In this document: piece by piece, positions 10,276 to 22,788 of the stretch
Layout of the letters: each line of letters starts with the position of its first letter
Numbering within the stretch: position 1 is the first letter of the stretch
Source of the DNA: Saussurea involucrata
Taxonomy: Eukaryota; Streptophyta; Magnoliopsida; Asterales; Asteraceae
DNA: 64,000 nucleotides
Direction of reading: 5' to 3'
Assembly (NCBI GenBank): GCA_033807775.1
Contig: CM066315.1
Span: forward strand, 63,000,320 to 63,064,319
Translations under genes and position numbers: made by a program
Notes under the pieces: model-generated
Databases searched by the model: none
What the model was told of the DNA's origin: nothing
What the model saw: only the letters and a program-made list of their open reading frames with translations

Positions 10276-11207
10276 AACTTAATTTTCTAGCTCCGCCAAC
10301 CATTCATACTTTTGGAATTATTAACAATATTAAATTTGGATGGTAAATTTTGAATTAAGTTCATGACATTTAAGAAAAACGTTGTGTGTTTTAAAACTAA
10401 CAAAAGTTAATTTTTATCGATGTATTGTTATGGTGCATAAAAAAGTACATATTTATTTATGTATTTTGAAGGCCCAAAAAATATAACATTTCTAAAGGAC
10501 TTGCTGTTAAATAGATAAATGATAAACTACAAATTTGGTCCATGTAATTTGGTGGTTATAATACTTTACAAGTTTTAAAATTATAACTTGACGATCCGTG
10601 GTCTGCAAAACCGACCGGATTTGGTCCCTCTTTCTAACGAGCATTAGAGAATCTCGTTAAATGAGGGGTATTTTAGGCAATTTCCATTTTCTGTCAATTT
10701 TCTTTAATAATACACACACACACACACATATAAGACACACATATTTGTAAACACACGTGACCCCCTCCCTTTTTGTAAAAAGAACATATCTGCCTCTTCA
10801 TGGGTGAAAACTCTAGTACCCTACCTCTTCTTCGACATCTTCTCCGACAGGTGTCACCAATATCAAACACCCACCCCCTCTCCCTTCATTTTCCATCTCC
10901 GACGAACCCCACCATACCGAACAGTAATCTTGAACTGCCTACATACTTCATCCTTGCACCATCGAGCCATCTCGTACAGAAAATTTCAGATAAAAACTTG
11001 TGATTCGTTGAAGAAACTATTGAGGGCTTCCATATTTGTTTCCAAATTCGTTTCCGTGATTGAGAAACCATTGCTTCAGTTTAAGGCTTCCATATTCATT
11101 TCCATGGTTGATAAACACTTTTGTTGTTTTACAACTCTGAGAAATCTAGGGAATTTTGTTTCCAAATTGGGCTAAGCTCCCTAAAAATTTGTTTACTAAT
11201 TATGCAC

Positions 11208-12602
11208 TGATATCCCTTAATTTTTAGAGTTATTTGCCACTATTTTTAAACCCATATCACACTTTTTGCACCCATTTGAGCATTTTAAATCCTTTTGGTC
11301 TAAACTGTTCTAAACTATGTGAAAAAGTCGGAATGATCAAAAAGCTCGTGTTGGTACACCATTGTGGACAGTGTGACCACTGTAGTGGGCAATTGCATTC
11401 ATAAATATTTTCTGCAGATTTTTTACATCCAACTCGGTGAAAAGAAAAGCATGCTTGAGCTGGGGTCAATTCTGAAGGCTTCATAAAAGTGGAGGCAAAA
11501 AAGACAATGCTAATGAAGACAAACTTGAGAAAGAGGACAAGGGTGAGAAGTCCCTTTCTCCTCTCTCAAGTCTCTTTCAACCTCTTCCACTATAAAAGGG
11601 AGCTTGCTAGGCATTCGAGGCATCCCCAATAATCTGAAGATCAACCGAGTAGAGCAACTTAGTTGTTACGTTTTCATTTAGCTTCTTGTAAGTTTAATTT
11701 CTGCACTTTTACTTTCTATCCACCACTGTGTTGAACTTATGCCCACAATGTTACATTTTAGTTTAACGCAATTTCAGTTTGAGCACTTCTTCCACTTCAC
11801 CATGTCTTCTCTTTTAATCAGTAGTTAAACACTCTCCCCCCCACCCCTCCCCATTGGGTGTGGGTGTGAGCTAAACCTGAGAGGTAAAATGTAACAAATA
11901 GATGTTACCACTTTTTGCTAACTTTTTGGTTTGGTCATTCAAGTTGAAGCTTTAACTCAACGTACTAACCGATCACTTGTGTGTGTTAATATTGAATCTC
12001 TGACCTCGAGAAGGGCGAATCTGAAATACGGCTTGAAAAATGCAAGGAGGTTTGAGAAAATCTTCAATAATCACATAGAGATATGAGTTTTTGCATAATC
12101 GACACTAAGGTTCAAATTTCGGTCGAGTTGGTGTGTCATAGAGATATGCACATCTCTCCTTACTGATAGAACTAAGATCTTCGAGATCTACATAGTGAGG
12201 TTGGCAAACCGAAAGTTAGCATATGTGGCCACTTTGTGGAGAGACTGTGGCCACATCCCATATGACGTAGCTTCGAGAGGAGGAATTATGTGGGAGTATA
12301 TTGTGACCAGTTTAGTCAACCATTTAAGTTACTATCATACTATCGGGGAAAGCTTGCACCCATATCCGCTTTTTAAATACTTGTTAAATTAATTCGCCAA
12401 TATTCGCTAAAAATCAACCAATTACTTAAAACTCTAAACTTTGCACCTGGAGTTCGTGGAAATCTCCGAATCTAAGTTAGTCCAATCCCTATGGATACGA
12501 TTTGTGGTTTTTACCATATATTACTTTAAAAGTGAACTCAATAGTTGGTGTATACTTGCATCGCTATTGTGCCACATTTACATGTGAGTATTTTTGTTAT
12601 CA
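11208..12602 (+). mobile_element. solo LTR (Gypsy-type), TGATA...TATCA
   Basis: The segment begins TGATATCCC, ends GTTATCA, and is flanked by perfect 5-bp duplications TGCAC (11203-11207, 12603-12607). Its 3' part (CAATCCCTATGGATACGATTT) resembles the ends of Tat/Ogre/Athila-type Gypsy LTRs. There is no primer-binding site or polypurine tract around it, so I read it as a solo LTR left by LTR-LTR recombination. Orientation and lineage are less certain than the boundaries. Confidence 0.75.
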
Positions 12603-13179
12603 TGCACTGATTTCATATGTGTATATACATACTACTTGATCCATATATAGATTTGATTTTTGTTTCAATCCTTTTTAATTCCCTATTTTTCTACACACAA
12701 AGACAAACTTTTACGGTATTAGAGTGAGTTGATTTTGTCGAAAGATGGTTCATACCCACTGCGTTTGATCTTAGGGAGACAATCAAATGTTTCTATGTGG
12801 TGATTTTACAATGTATGTTGTTGATTTTTACTAATATGGGTTTGTTTTTTCTTTATTGACTGAATTTGGGTTCGATGTTGACTTCGATTTTGTGGAACAC
12901 ACAATACAAACAGTAAACTTCTAATGCAAGTTTGTGGCCATATTTGAAGTTCGATCAAGCATTAGTAGATGGTTTGCACAACTAGCACCTGGTTTGCACA
13001 AGGTATTTTCAAGTCAAAACTTCGTCAAAATTTGGTTAATTAATTTTAATCCATCCATGGTTTCTGCTAATCAAATGATAGTCTGATGTCTAATGTCAAT
13101 TTTTTGTGAAGGATAATTAGATTATTAATGAGCTAAGAGAACTTAGTTTGGTTCGAGGGTGGGTTATGTGTAAAAGACC

Positions 13180-13197
13180 GGGGGGGGGGGGGGGGGG
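13180..13197. repeat. poly-G tract
   Basis: A run of about 18 G inside the MULE 10521-13664. Confidence 0.9.
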
Positions 13198-13372
13198 TCT
13201 GGCTGATTTACTATGGGTAGGCCGTCGATTGTGGTCGGGACCAAGAAAAGAGGTTATTGGAGTTCCCAATGAAACATATACCGTGGAGTACAAAAACTAC
13301 GTCACAGGAAGATGACAATGTTATAGGGAAGATGACCGGATAATAGTAGGGCATTGTCTTTGTTTGTATAAT

Positions 13373-13406
<34 letters not shown>

Positions 13407-13673
13407 ATTGTAATATTAGACGAAATTACATATTTGTACCATGTAATTTTTATATTTAATTATTTATTAAAATAAATTTGAGATAACAGTGAGAAAGACT
13501 AGAAGCCACCTCATTTAATGAGATTTTTTAACAGTCATTAAAGAGAGGGACCAAACGTGATCGATTTAGTAATCCACGGTGACCAGTTTGTAACTCGAAA
13601 CTGTAGGGATCAAAAGTGTTAAAACCACCAAATTAACTACAAGGACCAAAGTTGTAGTTTACTCTAGATAAAT

Positions 13674-14098
13674 TGTGGGTTAATACTTAGGCTATGGCAA
13701 ACTAGTTGCTAGCTAATAACCTAGTTGTCAGCTAATAAACTAGCTGATGAATAAGTCACGTTTGACAAAAATTAGCTTATAAGCATGTAAAAAGACCAAA
13801 AATGACATGTTGAAAAAAAATTAGCAATTACAATATTAAGTAATATAATTAAAACAAATTAATAGCAATATAATACGTTAATTAATACAAACAAGATAGT
13901 AAAGAAAAAATTAAATAGCATAATACGTTAACTAAAAAAAGTTAAAATTAAAATTTATTATTATATATACTCCAACTAGCTTATCAAAAAGTTAGTTTAC
14001 AAGTTACCTTATATGCATCGAAACATGTATCCAAAAAAAAGTTAGCTTATTTTTTCTAAATGATTCCTCAATAGAAGCAATACACTTTTATGTTTTTT
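13674..14098. mobile_element. degenerate hAT-like MITE remnant
   Basis: Repeated AACTAG(C/T)T, TAGCTAATAA and TTAGCTTATAAGC phrases occur on the left, with related inverted phrases near 13975-14060. This pattern is common in plant hAT MITEs. Clean ends and an 8-bp TSD were not found. Confidence 0.4.
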
Positions 14099-14311
14099 GA
14101 TATGTCGGGACTTGTCACGGTAAGATAAAGCAATCTTCCAATCAACCTTCGATACCTAGAAAGATCATCAATACGTACACCATCTTCAGTTCTTAGGATC
14201 CATAGGAACAAGTGTTAGTGTGGCTGCAAGCAAACCTGTATCCTCCAAGATTTTTAAAGTATATTGGCGTTGTGAAATGGATATGCCTTCTTTTGATCGA
14301 GCAATTTGTAA
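14099..14311 (-). pseudogene. Copia reverse-transcriptase fragment
   Basis: On the minus strand, broken frames read QKKAYPFHNANIL, LEDTGLLAATL-like and, near 14110-14150, YRRLIGRLLYLTVT followed by SPDI. This is the conserved block at the RT/RNase H junction of Copia polyproteins. It is truncated on the right by the LTR fragment at 14312 and has no LTRs of its own here. Confidence 0.65.
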
Positions 14312-14774
14312 TAACCGGGTTTATTTTTTTGAAGTGATTAAAGAAGTCGTGTGATTAGTGGGAAGAATAAAGTGAATATGGTGGCTTAGGTGTGAAAAAT
14401 AGGACTTGAAGGATCTTGGTGTAAATATGAGAAATAGGGTTAAAACCCCCAAAACCCTCATTTCTACTCCTCATTTTGGAGTGCGACTGAGTGCGTGTAT
14501 TTTGGGTGAAGGGACTTTGCTATTTTGAAGGAAGGAAGAGATTGGGATTGGGCGCTTTGGAGTGTGAATCTCCATCCTCATCAAGGAAGTCGGGAAGTGT
14601 CTCGGGAGGTGTGATAATCAACTTTGGGATGTTGGGTGACTTATTCACTCTCCTGTGTTGGGTGAAAATGTAAGTGTGCAGTTAGAGAATAGCGGTTTCA
14701 AGTAAGAACGTGTTAGCGTGGACGCCAGGTGAGTCTTTCTAAACTGAAGCTATCGATATAGTCTCTATGATATG
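14312..14774 (+). mobile_element. truncated LTR of the TGTAAYAACC family
   Basis: It starts TGTAATAACCGGG, like the LTRs at 61284 and 26018 (minus) and, more distantly, 36325. It also has the shared phrase AGGTGAGTCTTTCT near 14729. It is cut by the Copia insertion at 14775 and its 3' part is not recovered beyond 20016. Confidence 0.55.
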
Positions 14775-14986
14775 TGTTAGAATATGTGTATGAATCGATT
14801 GATGAACAGAAGTAAGGTTGAGAGAGATGTGGCTGAAGCATCAACAGCTTTTCATATATGAGAGAAAACGATTACAAGAACATTAACATAATAATGATAC
14901 AAAAGAAACCTATATATACTAGCTAAGTTACAGGTAATTACAGAACAACCCTTATACTTTACATATGTACGATAATAACTCTAACA
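14775..14986 (-). repeat. 3' LTR of Copia 14775-20016
   Basis: 212 bp, TG...CA ends on both strands, nearly identical to 19805-20016. It is the 3' LTR because the element reads leftward and the G-rich polypurine run lies at 14987-15001. Confidence 0.9.
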
Positions 14987-15007
14987 CCCCCCCCCCCCCC
15001 CTCAAAC

Positions 15008-18000
15008 TCAAGTAAGGGAAGAATGAGCCAAATTGAGTTTGGAAACGAGATCCCGAAACCGTCCTGGAAGATGAGCTTTGGTGAAGATGTTTGCTGTCTG
15101 CTCAATGGTGGAGATTGGAAATAGTTGAACCGTCTTGCGAACCACATGTTGACGAACAAAATGACAATCAATCTCAATGTGTTTAGTCCGCTCATGAAAG
15201 ACATCATTGTGAGCAATCTGAATGGCACTGGTGTTATCGCACCACAATGGTGTCGGAGAGGTCTGAGGAGCACCCATATCAGATAATAGCCATCGTAGCC
15301 ATACAAGTTCTTGCGTAGTATCAGCCAAGGCTCGATACTCAGCTTCAGTACTAGACCGAGCGGTCAAAGATTGTTTCTTGCTGTGCCAGGAAATAAGAGA
15401 ATCCCCAGGGAAGAAACAATATCTGGTGGTGGAGCGACGGTCTGTTATGTCTCTATCCCAGTCCGCATCCGAGAATTCACGAAGAGTTAACGACGAAGTG
15501 GATGAGAAGTGAAGCCCATGAAACATTGTTCCTTTCAGATAGCGAAGAATACGAAGAACAACAGCATAATGATCTGAGCACGGAGCTGACTGACTGTGTG
15601 AACTGCATATGCAAGATCTGGCCGAGTAACAGTCAAATAGACAAGAGATCCAACTAGTTGTCGATACAGTGTAGGGTCCCACAGAGGGGTTCCGGCATTA
15701 GGAGCCAGATGTAGATTTTGCTCAAGGGGTGTGGATGCAACTTTGTTGTCAGTAATCCCAGCTTTTGATAATAGATCGAAAATATACTTGGCTTGAAAGA
15801 GATAGATACCGGAAGCGTCTGATAGAACTTCAAGGCCAAGGAAATAGTGGAGCGTACCAAGATCTTTCATCTCAAAACATGAGCTGAGAGAATGTTTGAG
15901 CTGGGTAGTACCTGTATAGTCACTGCCGGTGATGATCATATCATCAACATACAATAAGAGTAGGATAGTACTTGCATCCGTAGTGCGAGTAAACAGACCA
16001 GAATCATAATTACTCGGAGAGAATCCCAATGAGATAACAATAGTGCTGAATTTTTAAAACCAAGCACGAGGAGCCTGTTTGAGACCATAGAGTGCTTTCC
16101 GAAGCTTGCAAACATGACCTTGTTGGGAAGTTACTCTTGGAGGAGGTTTCATGTAGACTTCCTCTGAAAGGTCGCCATTTAAAAAGGTATTCTTGACATC
16201 CATCTGGTAAAGTGGCCATCTTTTGGTGGCAGCTATGGCGAGTAGACTACGAACCGAGGTTACACGAGCCACAGGAGCAAGCGTTTCCTCGTAGTCAATG
16301 CCATATTCTTGATTGAAACCTTTTGCCACAAGACGTGCTTTGTAACGATCAATAGATCCATCAGACTTTGTCTTGATTTTGAAGACCCATTTGGAACCAA
16401 TAGGTGACTTGCCCGGTGGGAGAGGTACAAACTCCCATGTATTTGCTTTGTCAAGGGCCTGAAGTTCCTCAGTCATAGCTTGCTGCCAAACAGGGTTAGA
16501 AGAAGCTTCCTTATAGGAAGTGGGTTCATGGTTGGACAACAATGTAGCATAACAATGATAATCACGAAGGTGAGAAGGAACTTGTCTTACCCGGTCTGAG
16601 CGTCGTACTCCTTGTGGTTGAGAAGAGCTAGGATCCATAGACTCAGCAGATGGCTCAGAAGTAGTACTTGGAGTTGGTGCAGATGATTGATCATGATCAG
16701 ATGGCACAGATGCGGGCACAGATCGAGGTGAAACGGAAGGAGGTGGACCAGATGGTGGGGTGAGTATGGGATCTAATTGGAGTGAGTCCAATGAGATAGA
16801 TGTATCAGTGAAGAAGGAAGTAGAGGGAGTGGGTGTGTCCTAAAATTTGGACACCGTTGAGAAGGGAAGGTGTTCCCAGAATATGACACGACGGGATATA
16901 CGGAGTCTTTTAGAGACTGGATCCCAACAACGATAACCTTTGTGTTCAATGCCGTAGCCAAGAAAGCGGCATAATAGAGAACGAGGTTCGAGTTTGGTGT
17001 GTTCATGAGATTGCAACTGAACAAAACAGGCACAACCCCACACTTTGAGGAGTTCATATACAGGGGAGACCCCATAGAGTACTTCATAAGGGGACTTTTG
17101 ATTGAGGATGGGAGTCAGGTGTCGGTTGATGGTGTAGACAGCCGTGAAGGCAGTTTCACCCTAAAAACGTTCTGGGCACTTGGCTGAAATTAATAGAGTA
17201 CAGACAGTATCAAGGATGTGACGATGTTTGCGTTCTGCACGACCATTTTGCGGTGAGGTGCCGGGACAAGAGTACTGAGAAAGAGTGCCCTGAAATTGAA
17301 GAAAAGAGAGGAGAGAATACTCTTTGTATTCTATAGCATTATCTGCTCGAAGAATCTTTATGCGGGCAAAGGTAATATATATTTGAGGTAGCTCAGATTG
17401 GTGTTTCATGAGATAGATCCATGTAAAACGTGTGTGATCATCGATAAAGATAACAAAATATCGAGCACCTCCCATGGATGGGTGCGGTGCTGGTCCCCAC
17501 ACATCAGAGTGAATAAGATCAAAAGGAGAAACATATTTGAATTCATTTATTTGAAAAGGTAAAGCATGATGTTTGCCAAGTTGACAAGATAAACATGAAA
17601 CATTTTCAGAAGAAGTGTTTCCTAACAATCTTGAACTAGCTAACAATTTTATTCTGGCTAAAGATAAAGGTCCTAGGCGCGCATGCCATAATTCAAATGA
17701 AGGAGTACTGGAAACAGAAGCAACAAAATTTGATGAGCGTAATGGAAGACGGAGGTAGACCACTTCAATCATCCAACCAACTTTACGACCTACTCCAAGG
17801 ATCTGCTTGGTCTTTGGATCCTGCGAAACACAACCAGAATGATGAAACAGAACAATTAGACCGGATTCCATAAGCTGAGTAATCGAAATCAGACTCAGAG
17901 ATAAGTTAGGAATATGTAGCACATCAGGTAATTGGATATTGGGGGTAGATACAGTTCCATTGAAGGAAACAGGCAAGCGTGTATCATCAATAGTCCGGAC

Positions 18001-19170
18001 TGATGAGAAGATTCTGGAGGTTTGCTTAGAGACAAAACCATCAGCCTTAGGTGTCATGTGATTACAACATCCAGAATCAAATAGCCAAGGATTACCTGAT
18101 GCAGAGGTATTGCACTGAGAATTCATACCCATAGAACCTGTCATGAGTTGCTCCATAAGCTCTTGGTTTCGGCGCATGAGTTCCATAAGGTCAGCTGATG
18201 AGTTGTTGTTGTGCGGTGCCTGAACTGCTGGCGTAGGAGTATCCTGAGTGATTGATCCAGCAACTGATTGAGTTCGGAGCTGTTGCCTTTGATTACCGGA
18301 GTTCCTTGGATGTTTTGGACAATCAGACCCATAGTGTCGTGGATGTGTGATCCTACACCAACGACATTTTCGAACTGGGCAGTTGAGGAGAAAATGAGAT
18401 GTAGAGTGACAGAACGTGCACTCACTATTGTTCCCCTTTCCTGCAGATTTAGACTGCTCATTGTTGTTCCACTTACCTTTTGGCTTACCGGAGTTCGAAG
18501 TATAGAGCACAGTGTCCGAAGACAGAGGGAAGCGTTGTTGAAAGCGAGTTTCTTCACTCAGTAGCTCCGTGATGGCATCTTCAAGGGTAGGCAATGGATG
18601 CATGTGTAGTAGGGAAGCTCTAACACTTTCAAAACGATCAGTGAGTCCCATTAGAATAGTAATCAGATGCAGTTGGCTGAAATAGGCTGTAAACTGCCGA
18701 GTTGTGTCATCAAAGATTTGAGGTGCTCCCAAGATCAAGTGATCTCTAATAGCTTGCATCTCAGAAATGTATGAGTTAATGGACTGATCAGGCAGTTGCC
18801 TTTTGGTCTGAAAAGTAGTCCATAACTGATACTGATGTGAGAGACCTGTAGATGTGTATCTTTTTGCAAGAAAATCCCACAGACCTTTTGCTGTTGTATA
18901 TCCAAGAAATTGCTGATTGATCTCAGCAGTTGTGGATGAGTTGATGAACCCCAGAATGCGAGCATTCATGATATCCCAATCATTCATGCATTTTGCAAAG
19001 TCGACCGCACTTTCATTTTCGTCTTGAAAAGGAATTTTGGAGGCACCAGTGACCTAGGTATATAACCCATGAGACTTGAGAAGAATGGTCATATGATGAT
19101 GCCACATGATGTAGTTATTCCCATTGAGAACAACTGAGATAGGATTAGAGTGACTGGAATTGAGAGCCAT
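15008..19170 (-). pseudogene. Copia gag-pol polyprotein, broken
   Basis: The likely gag start is the ATG at 19168-19170 (MALNSS). A TAG at 19054-19056 interrupts an otherwise continuous frame. From 18987 down come a gag/UBN2 region, a Cys/His cluster, the protease motif FDSGC, the GAG-pre-integrase block LWHARLG...CLSCQLGKHH, and integrase with IHSDVWGP, RADNA and SPQNGRAERKHR. A stop at 17161 and frame changes near 17040 and 16790 follow. RT (KARLVAKGFNQE, QMDVKNTFLNG, YVDDMIITG) is split by a stop near 16054 and a shift near 15600. RNase H (SDADWDRD...STEAEYRAL...WCDNTSAI...KHIEIDCHF) runs to 15008. All domains are present, but at least five lesions make it non-functional. Confidence 0.88.
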
Positions 19171-19183
19171 TTGACTGATGAGA

Positions 19184-19655
19184 GTTCCGGAATTGAGAGA
19201 ATGATCCAGAGTTAAGACTAAAAAAAGAACCGGAATTGAAGGTTCCGGAAACAAGAATAGGAATAGTGAGATACGGAATTCTTGGAACAGGTTCCGGAAT
19301 TAGGAAAGCAAGTTCCGGAATTAGAGAGAACAAACAGGTTCCGGAATTAGAGAGAATAAATCAGGTTCCGGAATTAGGAAAGCAGGTTCCGGAATTAGAG
19401 AGAACAAACAGGTTCCGGAATTAGGAAAACAGGTTCCGGAATTAGAGAGAATAAAACAGGTTCCGGAATTAGGGAACAGGTTCCGGAATTTAGAGGAAAC
19501 AGGTTCCGGAATTGAGCAAGAAAATTATAGGGTTCCAGAGTTTTAAGATACGTACCGGAATTGAAGTTGGGTGTTCCGGAATATAAGCGAGAGCCGGAAC
19601 TTGTGTGTTCCGGAATTGAGAACGATTCCGGAATTGAGAACGATTCCGGAATTGA
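19184..19655. repeat. TTCCGGAA minisatellite in the Copia leader
   Basis: About 16 copies of the palindrome TTCCGGAA are spaced 20-30 bp apart, mostly in units like GGTTCCGGAATTAGAGAG. The array lies between primer-binding site and gag, in what would be the 5' leader of the minus-strand transcript. Frames read through it are repeat artefacts. Confidence 0.9.
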
Positions 19656-19791
19656 GAAAGATTCCAGATTAGTTTGATCCGCGAAAACAGGGTTTGAGAA
19701 ATCGAACAAGGCAAAAACGAAACCGAAATCGAATAAGGAAGAAAAAGCAAGGAAAGACGAGCAATCAGAAGAATAGATGAGACATACCTAA

Positions 19792-20016
19792 AGCTCTGAT
19801 ACCATGTTAGAATCTGTGTATGAATCTATTGATGAACAGAAGTAAGGTTGAGAGAGATGTGGCTGAAGCATCAGCAGCTTTTCATATATGAGAGAAAACG
19901 ATTACAAGAACATTAACATAATAATGATACAAAAGAAACCTATATATACTAGCTAAGTTACAGGTAATTACAGAACATCCCTTGTACTTTACATATGTAC
20001 GATAATAACTGTAACA
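19792..20016 (-). repeat. 5' LTR and primer-binding site of Copia 14775-20016
   Basis: The LTR occupies 19805-20016. The adjacent 19792-19804 is the reverse complement of TGGTATCAGAGCT, matching the 3' end of initiator-Met tRNA, the standard Copia primer. Confidence 0.9.
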
Positions 20017-20021
20017 ATATG

Positions 20022-21232
20022 TAATATGTTGTGTTTAAAGTCCCTAAAGGCTAACATCGTTAGCTTTGAGACATTAAAGGCATCATGTGCCTTGCATACC
20101 ATGGGTATAAATGTCATTTGCATTTCCATTTCAATTAAACCTAGGCTTGGGAAGACGGTGAGATGTATGAAATGCAAAAAAACAAGGTCACCACTTAAGA
20201 ACTTGTAAGGGGCAGACAAGTGAGAGCTAGATGAGTTGTTTTTTGGGGATGCAATGTTAATGGTTTTGAAATATAGATATAAGTTGGGTCGTCTCATATA
20301 GTTGGTAATTGGTAATTGTTTTCAGAAGATAAAAATTTTCTTAGTTAATAACTAGAAATCTACTATATTCTAACACAAAAATAAAATTCATGTGAATGAA
20401 ATAATCAAAAGCATGTTAAAGATGAGTAATGGAGTATATATCAAGGTTTCTAGGCAAAAATAGTTTTTAGATATTAGTACTAGATTAGAAAAACTTTGAA
20501 AATTAATAAGCAATACTATAAAATTTTTGGGCTCCTATTTCCTTTGGACCCTGGGCGTGCCCCCGACCCGCCCTCCCCCAGAACGTCCCTGACAAAGAAG
20601 AATGAATGAAAAAATTAAGGGTGCGTTTGGTACGCAGACATGATAGAACATGACAGGATGGAACAGGACATAACAGTTGTTCAGCGTTTGGTAGACAGGA
20701 CTGGACAGAATAGAACAGATAACATTAGATGAAATAAAATAAATAAAATTTAAATAATGAGTGAAATATATAATAGAACATGTATTTGATGTTTTAGGAT
20801 AGAATTAGATTTTATTTTGAGGTTATATTGGTAAACCATAAGCCTGTTCCACCTTGTTCCATGGGGTAGGGGTGGAACAGGTTTGTTCCACTTTGTTCCA
20901 CTCTGTTCCTGTCTGTTCCACATAAAAGTCCTGCCAAACATGGAACAGTGATCCCTGTTCTGTTATGTCATGTCCTGTCCAGTGTACCAAACGCACCCTA
21001 AGAGAGATGATATATGGGTTCTAAAGATGATAAGTGATGCAAAAGGACCAAATCCACATTTCACTATTATTTATTTTATTTTGTCTTTATATATGTCTAA
21101 AATCAAGGTATCGGGATTAATTAAAAAGGAAAGGCAAAATGACATTTATACCCATGGTGTGCAAAACACATGATGCTTTTAACGTCTTAAAGTTACGGTG
21201 TTAGTTTTTAGAGACGTTAGCCACAACATATT
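20022..21232. mobile_element. foldback element with ~105-bp inverted ends
   Basis: 20022-20130 and 21125-21232 are inverted repeats. Both contain TAATATGTTGTG, a GCATCATGTG phrase and ACCATGGGTATAAATGTC. A Tourist MITE (20619-20998) sits between them, and the Copia element at 14775-20016 landed at or near the left end. No intact TSD was found, so the outer boundaries are provisional. Confidence 0.6.
20619..20998. mobile_element. Tourist-like (PIF/Harbinger) MITE
   Basis: The TIRs GGGTGCGTTTGGTA and TACCAAACGCACCC are perfect inverses, and the TAA target duplications lie at 20616-20618 and 20999-21001. Both arms continue as related inverted sequence rich in GGAACAG and TGTTCC. Non-coding, 380 bp. 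Confidence 0.9.
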
Positions 21233-21459
21233 AAGTACGACACATACTATATTTATAATAAACATAATATAAAATTCATAATCAAAAGAAAATACAAAAC
21301 GACCACAGACCAAGACAATAAAAAGTAAGATTTTGAAATATAATTGGAGATGTGACGGGATGGATGAATTTGAACCGCACAAAATGGACGGTTTGGTTAT
21401 ATCATGCTTCATTTGTTGGATAATGGAAGGAGCCTCAGCCACCGCCAACTTAAACCTTA

Positions 21460-21783
21460 CGGGGGTGTTTGGGATTGTTTATTTAAAATTAGATTTTTTT
21501 TCCCTTTTATAAAAGTGTTTATGAATTTATATAGTATTAAATTAAAGTTTTATAAGAATATTTACATTAATACCTTGATAAGTTACTGTTAAGGGGGTTT
21601 GAGATTGCTCATAAATATAAAATAACCAAAAAATTAATAAGTTATTAATAAATTAGAAAAAAATATTTATTATCATCGTCAAACCCGTATAAACATTTTT
21701 TTTCCATTCAAACACCAAAAAATAATGTTATTATCTATGCGACACCAAAAATAAATTAATACACAACAATCCCAAACACCTCC
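21460..21783. mobile_element. Tourist-like MITE
   Basis: The ends GGGGTGTTTGGGATTG and CAATCCCAAACACCTCC are inverted repeats, and TTA duplications flank the element (21457-21459, 21784-21786). A third end-like phrase, AGGGGGTTTGAGATTGC, occurs internally near 21591 and may mark a nested relative. Confidence 0.75.
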
Positions 21784-21864
21784 TTAATGTTGAGACAAAC
21801 ACACCCACCTCATGAATTGTCAAGCTCATTTCCTCATTTCAACAATCGCCGAATTCATAAATAA

Positions 21865-22186
21865 GAGTAAATTATGATTTTAGTCCTTGTGATTTGTAAA
21901 TAATTTTGATTTTCGTCCCCATAGTTTAGAAATTGCAATTTTAGTGTCTATGGTTGCAATTTATTACTATTCTCGCCCCATTGGCTTGATTCCTATCTTT
22001 GTGTACAAAGGACCAAAAAAGTAAAGTTTGTAAACCACAAGGACGGGACCAAAAATAAAATTGTCGATCATAAGGATAAAATGAGCGATAAATTACAAAC
22101 TATAAAGATGAACACTGCAATTTATTAAAAATAAGGACGAAAATCGCAATTTTTAACAAACCACAAATTAAAAGCGTAATTTACTT
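21865..22186. mobile_element. MULE-like MITE, GAGTAAA-end family, degenerate
   Basis: The left end GAGTAAATTATGATTTTAGTCC-like sequence faces GCGTAATTTACTT on the right. The arms share ACCACAAGGAC-type phrases in inverse orientation. The 9-bp flanks match at only about 6 of 9 positions, so the TSD is weak. Confidence 0.5.
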
Positions 22187-22396
22187 TAAAATTAATAAGG
22201 TGAAGAATAAGGGGTTTTGTAGAGGAGTATGGGGAGACATATAATGTATGATTTTTATTTATATGAACTATATATTATTTTAGGTATATTTATTAACTTT
22301 ATTATTTATATAAAAGAGAAAATATATCAATTTATCTATTTTTAGTAAATATATTAATTTTTAAATAGTTGATACATATTAATCAAATATTTAAAA

Positions 22397-22788
22397 AGGA
22401 AATTAATTAAAATACCCTAAGTTTGACCATTTCTTACCAAAATACCCTAAATCTCGGAGAGTTTACCAAAATACCCTAATTTTCCGCGGTGGGCCCCGCG
22501 ATCGCGGGCCCACACCCATGTGTCACAAAGTTTCGGCCTGGCCCGCAGTGGTTCCCCACGATGGGCCCGCGATAGGCCAAAATCGTCACCGGGGGCAGGA
22601 CCAAACTTGTCACCGCGGCCATAGTTGGGGGGCTCCGCGGGACATTTTACCCAAACCTGGGTGACACGTGGGCTGGGCTCGCGATCGCGGGGCCCACCGC
22701 GGAAATTTAGGGCATTTTGGTAAACCGGTAGAGATTTAGGGTATTTTGGTAAGAAGGGTTAAACTTAGGGTATTTTAATTAATTTCCC
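22397..22788. mobile_element. MULE MITE with perfect 9-bp TSD
   Basis: Inverted ends GGAAATTAATTAAAATACCC and their complement belong to the same family as the MULEs at 1431 and 5117. The flanks 22388-22396 and 22789-22797 are both TATTTAAAA. The 392-bp body is nearly all TIR and contains several GC-rich palindromes (CCCCGCGATCGCGGG type). Confidence 0.92.

Larger units (their letters stand above)
10521..13664. mobile_element. MULE of the GAGTAAA-end family, non-autonomous
   Basis: Perfect 9-bp target duplications TAGATAAAT lie at 10512-10520 and 13665-13673. The ends are diverged inverted repeats of about 190 bp: GATAAACTACAAATTTGGTCC-like on the left and its counterpart on the right, both including a TTTGGTCCCTCT and a TTAAATGAGG block. 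A solo LTR (11208-12602) is nested inside. No transposase domain is seen. The frames in 10800-11175 have no recognisable product. A (TA)n tract lies at 13381-13406. Confidence 0.88.
14775..20016 (-). mobile_element. Copia retrotransposon, short LTRs, broken
   Basis: Two 212-bp LTRs (14775-14986 and 19805-20016, about 6 differences by eye) begin TGTTAGAAT and end TAACA. Perfect 5-bp target duplications ATATG lie at 14770-14774 and 20017-20021. On the minus strand a primer-binding site TGGTATCAGAGCT abuts the 5' LTR (19792-19804), and a G-run (plus-strand C-run 14987-15001) serves as polypurine tract. Domain order gag-PR-INT-RT-RNase H marks Copia. The short LTRs recall the Ale/Retrofit group, but lineage was not tested. 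A TTCCGGAA-rich minisatellite lies between the 5' LTR and gag. Confidence 0.92.

Noticed and set aside
12195..12392. 65-codon plus-strand frame
   Set aside because: It lies inside a solo LTR with no domain; length is compatible with chance.
19236..19750. Frames on both strands with repeated VPELE or SGT/FRN motifs
   Set aside because: Translation of the TTCCGGAA minisatellite.
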